10,487 bases of DNA from Cytophagaceae bacterium (GTDB lineage: Bacteria; Bacteroidota; Bacteroidia; Cytophagales; Flexibacteraceae), in the NCBI GenBank assembly GCA_947464365.1, contig CANHWS010000104.1, positions 1-10,487 of the forward strand, in the 5' to 3' direction. This document shows, one piece after another, positions 6,023 through 10,487 of the stretch (position 1 is its first letter; each line of letters opens with the position of its first letter). Below the pieces are notes generated by a model. It worked only from the letters and a program-made list of their open reading frames with translations. It was not told the origin of the DNA and did no database searches. Made by a program: the position numbers and the translations under genes.

Positions 6023-7339
6023 ATGATGTATAAAGACCCAAACGAGCATCCTTTTTATCGTCTCTATCGGCAGCTGGACAGCACCGAGAAGAAGTTTTTT
6101 GGTCGATACATCGAACAACTCCCCGGCACAGACCAAAAACAATACTTGCTGGCCCTATCACCGCGCCGCGCTGGGGTGGCCATACCATGTAATGCCGAGA
6201 GCTACCTACTGGGGCATTTGCAACGGTTCTTGCGGTCTTTCCGTGCGGGGAGCCCGCGGGTGGAGATCATGAACCACATCACGAATGCCGAAAATTTGTT
6301 CCTACGTCGGTTGCCTCACCTCGCCCTAGTTGAGATTACCAAGGCTGAGGGCATCTGCCTAGCATACGAGTTCCTGGAAGAGGAATTGGTGGTCCTGAGC
6401 TGGACGCAAAAGTTAAAGGCCAACCTCCTGATGTTTGATCAGGCGGAGGCCGCCGCCCATGCCGTGATGGACAATCTGCGTAAAAGCGAAGCCCTTTATG
6501 CCCAGAACCTCGGAAGTAGCAAGATTAACTTCCTGTTCGACAATTATGACCAGCAACCAATGGCAGACTTTGTCCTAGGGCTTCAGCGGGCGCAGTTGCC
6601 ATTAGCGTCTGAGACCCTGACAACGCGTGAGGCCATCATAAACCAACTGCTTTGCGGCAAAACGAGTCTTATTTTGGGCGATGCCGCCATTGCAAAGTCT
6701 TGCCTGCAGCAGGCCTGGACCTTGCTATCTACCCATCAGCTGATCAGACTTAGCAACCCTTTGTTGACACTGGAGGTGGCAGACTGGCTCTCCCAATTTG
6801 GGCTGTTGTGGGCTGAGCCAGACCTCTTGGCTGCTGTTGAGCAGGAGTTGGCCTCTACCCAGTTCCTGAGCCCTGGCAATGATGTACGTCGGCAGGCCAA
6901 GCTGGCACGTATTGGCCTATTACGCCAATACCTTGACCCTGCCAACCATAGCCCGATCGACATCAAACAAGACCTCATCGATCAAGACCCTGAGCTTTTC
7001 ATCTTGCGGGCACTTGCTGATAGGTCTGACAAAGGCACCAGCCGCAACATCCGTCAGCTCAATCAGCTGCTGAGTGGTGGCAACATTGTCGGCACGGCCC
7101 TCATGCGCAAACTACTGAGGCTCGAGCTATTACTCCATGCCCGCCAAGGGGATGATATCTATTGCCGTAGCCGCCTCAAGAGTTATCAGCGGCGATATGC
7201 GGTTAACCTTAGCCACAACATAGAAGAACGGACAGAGCTAGAGGCATTCCGTCAGCATATCAATGGGCAACCAAAACCAACTTTTGTACCCACACGTTTG
7301 CACCTGCTATACTTTGGCTTTGGGCTGACACTAGCGTAA
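6023..7339 (+). CDS. Uncharacterised Bacteroidota cytoplasmic protein, all-helical, TPR-like
   Basis: This 438-residue protein has no signal peptide or membrane segment and is rich in Leu and Ala, with a helical pattern throughout. Near the N-terminus, LYRQLDSTEKKFFGRY (14-29) resembles an opening motif (L, a few residues, EK, aromatic, Y) that I recall from a family of unnamed Bacteroidota proteins with helical repeats. After it come LLGHLQRFLRSF (62-73) and ENLFLRRLPHLALVEITKAEG (from about 89), in line with that family. The rest looks like irregular helix pairs, as in tetratricopeptide-type solenoids, so a protein-binding role is likely but not shown. No catalytic motif is seen. The open frame extends to a TTG at 6011, but two ATGs at 6023 and 6026 are better starts given the promoter position; I chose 6023. 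It is the only plus-strand gene, divergent from the T9SS gene at 3464-5875 and convergent with the M16 gene. No terminator with a T-run follows it on the plus strand. Confidence 0.85.
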   Translation: MMYKDPNEHPFYRLYRQLDSTEKKFFGRYIEQLPGTDQKQYLLALSPRRAGVAIPCNAESYLLGHLQRFLRSFRAGSPRVEIMNHITNAENLFLRRLPHLALVEITKAEGICLAYEFLEEELVVLSWTQKLKANLLMFDQAEAAAHAVMDNLRKSEALYAQNLGSSKINFLFDNYDQQPMADFVLGLQRAQLPLASETLTTREAIINQLLCGKTSLILGDAAIAKSCLQQAWTLLSTHQLIRLSNPLLTLEVADWLSQFGLLWAEPDLLAAVEQELASTQFLSPGNDVRRQAKLARIGLLRQYLDPANHSPIDIKQDLIDQDPELFILRALADRSDKGTSRNIRQLNQLLSGGNIVGTALMRKLLRLELLLHARQGDDIYCRSRLKSYQRRYAVNLSHNIEERTELEAFRQHINGQPKPTFVPTRLHLLYFGFGLTLA

Positions 7340-7370
7340 GTAAACCAAGGCAGGATCAATACCAACTAAA

Positions 7371-7411
7371 CCAAAAATGCCGCCCGCTGCAACATGGCAA
7401 CGAACGGCATT
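7371..7411 (-). terminator. Terminator between convergent genes, serving the M16 gene
   Basis: AATGCCG (7376-7382) and CGGCATT (7405-7411) form a 7-bp stem. The 22-base interior can pair partly (TTGC with GCAG-type contacts). On the minus strand the stem ends in a run of five T (positions 7377-7373), suiting termination of the M16 gene that stops at 7443. On the plus strand no T-run follows, so it is at best a weak terminator for the gene ending at 7339. Confidence 0.6.
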
Positions 7412-7442
7412 GAATTGATAATAGGTTAAACGCTATGTCCGA

Positions 7443-10415
7443 CTAGTAGCCGAAGACTTGCTCAAGTGTTAGCTCAGTCACCTTGCCATATTGGGCTAGG
7501 GTCTTCATGTCGATCTTGCTGCGGTTGCCGACCAATATGACGGTGCGAGGTTTGCCAGCAACGTGGGCTTTCTGGAAGGCGACAAGTTGCTCCATCGTGA
7601 TATTAGGCACGGCTTTGTAGGTTTCCTCGTCTGTGTTTTTGCTGAGGCCGAGGTCCTCTAGGTAGGCTTGCTGACCGAAGTAATCCTTGCGGCTCATGCG
7701 GTCGCTCTCGATGTTTTCCTTCATCGTGCGCTTGGCGAGCTCTAGGTTTTGCGGGTTCTGAGGCATGTTGTTCAGCAATTGGGTCATGCCAGCCATCGCA
7801 TCAGCTAGCTTGTCGGCTTGGGTACCGATGCCAGAGAAGCTATAGTTGCTTTTGCCCTTCTTGTTGGCGAAGGCATAGTTACTGAAGGTGCTGTAAGCCA
7901 AGGCCTTGCTTTCGCGCAGTTCTTGGAACACGATGCTGCCCATGCTACCGTCAAAATAGCTATTGTATAGGCTCGCGATCGGAACTAAAGCAGGGTCGAA
8001 CGTGACGTCCTTAGCGCAGAACATCATGTCAGCTTGCACCATGTCATAGTGGACGAACAGGACTTGGTTTTGATCCAGTGGCTGCTCTGGGCTTTCGACA
8101 TTGGCTGGGACGGGAGCAAGGGTTGGGCCTACTTTATGCGCCGTTTTGATGACCTCAGCGATCTGGTCCAACGAACGAGGGCCATAGTAGTTAACCGCGT
8201 GCTGTAGTCCCTTGAGGCCCTTGCTCAGGCCAAGCAATTGTGCCGAAGTGATTGGGGTCAGCTCAGCTGGTTTGAGTTTGCGGGTCAAGTTGTTGATGGC
8301 ACCATAACGGGCATAGTTCATCAGGGCTTGGCGCAGGATGACACCCTTGTCTAGCTTCGCATCGTTTTTGCCCTTGATGAGGTCAGACTTGAGGTTATCA
8401 AGGACTTGGTCATCAGCTTTGGCATTCTGGACCCAGTCTTCAACGAGGGCTAGGCCTTTCTCTAGGTTTTCGTCCAGACCAGATAGTTGCAGCACCGTGT
8501 TGCGTGGGGTAGCATAAAAACTAGCCGAAATGCCCAACATATAGAGCTCTTGCTTGAGGGCTGCGTTGGACTTGGTATCGGTGCCCAAGTATTGTAGGTA
8601 GTCCAGCGCTAGGGGATACTGGTTGTTGGCTTCCTCGCCCATTTTCCAGGTCAGCTCTAGGCTAAACAGCTTGTTGATATCGTTCTTCACGGCCTGAACC
8701 TTGAGACCATCTTGCAGGTCCTTATGCTGGATTTCTTTGTTGACATCCACAAAAACAGGGCTCAATGGTTTGGCCACTTGTTTGGTGATCGAGGTCACGA
8801 AGGCGCTAGACTGGTCACGATTAACTGGCACTGGGGTGATTTTAGGTTTCTCGACCTTCTGGATGTTTTTGTCCTCGCCGGCACGTTTGTAAACCACGAG
8901 GTAGTTTTTGCCGAATGTGCTGTTGGCGAACTTGATCATGTCTTCAGCAGTGATTTTGCTCATCTCGTCAATGGCCTTCACTTCGTCGATGTAGTTGCCA
9001 CCGTTCACGAATGAGTTAACCAAAACAGTGGCGCGAGCGTCGTTGTCCTCTAGTTGCTGCATGCGCTCCAGCTTTTTGTTGCTGATAACCGAGGTCAGGA
9101 GTTGTTTGCTGAATCGGCCGGCTTTGATGCTATCCAATTGGCTAAGCAATAGGTCGCGCACTTGCTCAAGGCTCTGGCCTTGGCGCGGCACACCAATCAT
9201 GTATTCGATGCCGTACTCTTTGAAAACCTCACCACCAGTGCTGGCAGACAAGACAAGCTGCTTGTTGTTGAGGTTAAGGTCCATAACACCGGCTTGACCG
9301 TTAGACAGCATGCCGTTCATCAACGAGACCAGCAAGGCCTCTTTGGTGCCATAACCAGGTATCCGCCAGCCGAGGAACAACATCTCTTGTTCTGGGCCAT
9401 AGACGTTGAACTCCTTGACGGTCAGGGCTGGTTGTGCACCTTGGCCATAGCTCGGCAGTGGCTTGGACTTGAGTTTGCCCAGGGTCTGGTTCAGGATTTT
9501 GACGGTTTCTGTCGGGTCGAGGTCACCAGACATACATACGGCCATATTGTTAGGCACGTAGTAGGTGTCATAGAACTTTTTGATCTCGGTGATCGAAGGA
9601 TTTTTGAGGTGCTCGATGGTACCGATGGTGGTCTGCGTGCCGTAGGTATGGTTCGGGAACAGGGCTTCCATCAACTTCTCGAACATTTTGTTCTGGTCGT
9701 TATCTAGTCCACGGTTTTTCTCTTCATACACGGCCTCTAGCTCGGTATGGAAAAGGCGTGGGACCAACTCTCCAAAACGCTCGGCCTCGATCTGGGCCCA
9801 CTTGTTGAGGTTGTTGGACGGGATGTCGTTGACATAAACCGTCTGATCGACCCAGGTGTAGGCGTTGGTACCTTGGGCACCGATATGGGTCATGAGTTTG
9901 TCGTACTCGTTCGCGATGGCATACTTGGCCGCCTCTCCGCTGACTTTGTCAATCTGCTGATAGATGACTTTGCGTTTGGCTGGGTCCTTGGTGCCACGGT
10001 AGGTGTTGAACAAGGCCTCGATGCTATCAAGCAAGGGTTTTTCTTTGGCCCAGTCGGCAGTGCCGAGTTTGCTGGTGCCCTTAAAGACCATGTGCTCGAG
10101 GTAGTGAGCTAGGCCAGTGGCGGTGGCTGGGTCGTTTTTACTACCGGCAGCCACAGCGATATAGGTCTGGATGCGGGGCTTTTCCTTATTGACAGTCAAG
10201 TAGATCTTGAGGCCGTTCTCGAGGGTGTAGATACGGGTCTTGAGCTGGTCGCCGGTGACATATTTGTAAGTAAAACCACCCTCCTCGGCTGATTTTTCCT
10301 CATAAGCCACTGCCGCCTCTTCGGCGCCACCAATGGGTGATTTCTGGCAGCTGCCAAAGGCAAGTGCTGTCGTGATCATCAGGGCGCTGCCCAGTTGTCG
10401 GAACGTAAATTTCAT
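7443..10415 (-). CDS. M16 family zinc metallopeptidase (insulinase/pitrilysin type), lipoprotein
   Basis: This 990-residue protease is a complete two-half M16 enzyme in one chain, expected to form a clam-shell chamber and cut peptides in the cell envelope. Residues 1-23 are a signal peptide ending FGSC, so Cys23 is probably lipidated; Phe at -3 is unusual for a lipobox. The N-terminal half holds the inverted zinc motif His104-Tyr-Leu-Glu107-His108, with Glu107 as catalytic base. The third zinc ligand is most likely Glu232 in ELEAVYEEKNR, by alignment to insulysin AVDSE. The gap between the zinc motif and this Glu is about 124 residues against about 77 in insulysin and pitrilysin, owing to a charged helical insertion (about 121-180) that I recall from related Bacteroidota M16 proteins. 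The C-terminal half lacks a zinc motif but keeps the substrate-binding pair Arg834 and Tyr841 in ELRESKALAY. All key residues are present, so it should be active. The 72 bases upstream within the window show no recognisable promoter; the gene probably starts its own transcript or follows one outside the window. Confidence 0.95.
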   Translation of the reverse strand: MKFTFRQLGSALMITTALAFGSCQKSPIGGAEEAAVAYEEKSAEEGGFTYKYVTGDQLKTRIYTLENGLKIYLTVNKEKPRIQTYIAVAAGSKNDPATATGLAHYLEHMVFKGTSKLGTADWAKEKPLLDSIEALFNTYRGTKDPAKRKVIYQQIDKVSGEAAKYAIANEYDKLMTHIGAQGTNAYTWVDQTVYVNDIPSNNLNKWAQIEAERFGELVPRLFHTELEAVYEEKNRGLDNDQNKMFEKLMEALFPNHTYGTQTTIGTIEHLKNPSITEIKKFYDTYYVPNNMAVCMSGDLDPTETVKILNQTLGKLKSKPLPSYGQGAQPALTVKEFNVYGPEQEMLFLGWRIPGYGTKEALLVSLMNGMLSNGQAGVMDLNLNNKQLVLSASTGGEVFKEYGIEYMIGVPRQGQSLEQVRDLLLSQLDSIKAGRFSKQLLTSVISNKKLERMQQLEDNDARATVLVNSFVNGGNYIDEVKAIDEMSKITAEDMIKFANSTFGKNYLVVYKRAGEDKNIQKVEKPKITPVPVNRDQSSAFVTSITKQVAKPLSPVFVDVNKEIQHKDLQDGLKVQAVKNDINKLFSLELTWKMGEEANNQYPLALDYLQYLGTDTKSNAALKQELYMLGISASFYATPRNTVLQLSGLDENLEKGLALVEDWVQNAKADDQVLDNLKSDLIKGKNDAKLDKGVILRQALMNYARYGAINNLTRKLKPAELTPITSAQLLGLSKGLKGLQHAVNYYGPRSLDQIAEVIKTAHKVGPTLAPVPANVESPEQPLDQNQVLFVHYDMVQADMMFCAKDVTFDPALVPIASLYNSYFDGSMGSIVFQELRESKALAYSTFSNYAFANKKGKSNYSFSGIGTQADKLADAMAGMTQLLNNMPQNPQNLELAKRTMKENIESDRMSRKDYFGQQAYLEDLGLSKNTDEETYKAVPNITMEQLVAFQKAHVAGKPRTVILVGNRSKIDMKTLAQYGKVTELTLEQVFGY

Positions 10416-10487
10416 GCTTGATCGTCTGTTTGGTGTGAGCCTCGCTTCTATGCTGGTTGGGTGCTTAATCTGTTTATGATCCGTGCT

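Noticed and set aside
9162..9707. 181-residue plus-strand open frame and several others at 8701-10112
   Set aside because: They lie wholly inside the M16 gene on the opposite strand; the M16 protein has all its family motifs across this stretch, so these are frame shadows.
1..10487. Search for tRNA, rRNA, CRISPR repeats, transposase or integrase remnants, toxin-antitoxin or defence genes
   Set aside because: None seen: the coding space is filled by six normal genes and the gaps contain only promoters, terminators and short repeats.

Overview
The window looks like an ordinary chromosomal segment of a member of the Bacteroidota. Two proteins end in type IX secretion system (T9SS) type A sorting domains. 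Several upstream regions match the Bacteroidota promoter (TTTG, about 20 bases, TAnnTTTG), two of them closely. Ribosome binding sites are weak or absent, as is usual in this phylum. I cannot name a genus. There is no phage, transposon, CRISPR array, toxin-antitoxin pair, rRNA or tRNA that I can recognise.

Layout. Positions 1-333 hold the N-terminal part of a minus-strand lipoprotein that runs off the left edge. A strong terminator (461-493) separates it from an ammonium transporter gene, amt (572-1975, minus). Then come two independent minus-strand genes for T9SS-exported surface proteins: a 294-residue protein (2249-3133) and an 803-residue protein (3464-5875). Each has its own promoter and its own hairpin terminator. 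A compact divergent promoter region (5876-6022), with a symmetric inverted repeat between the -33 elements, separates the 803-residue protein from the only plus-strand gene. That gene encodes a 438-residue cytoplasmic protein of an uncharacterised helical family (6023-7339). It converges on a 990-residue M16 zinc metallopeptidase lipoprotein (7443-10415, minus).

Functional reading. Apart from the possible divergent pair, the genes look monocistronic and unrelated in pathway: nitrogen uptake (Amt), surface or secreted proteins, and envelope proteolysis (M16). Four of the six genes encode envelope or secreted products and Amt is in the inner membrane; only the plus-strand protein appears cytoplasmic. 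No new multi-gene system is evident. The points most worth following are the inverted-repeat candidate operators at two T9SS promoters, the divergent pairing of an unknown secreted protein with an unknown cytoplasmic protein, and two DnaA-box-like 9-mers upstream of amt.
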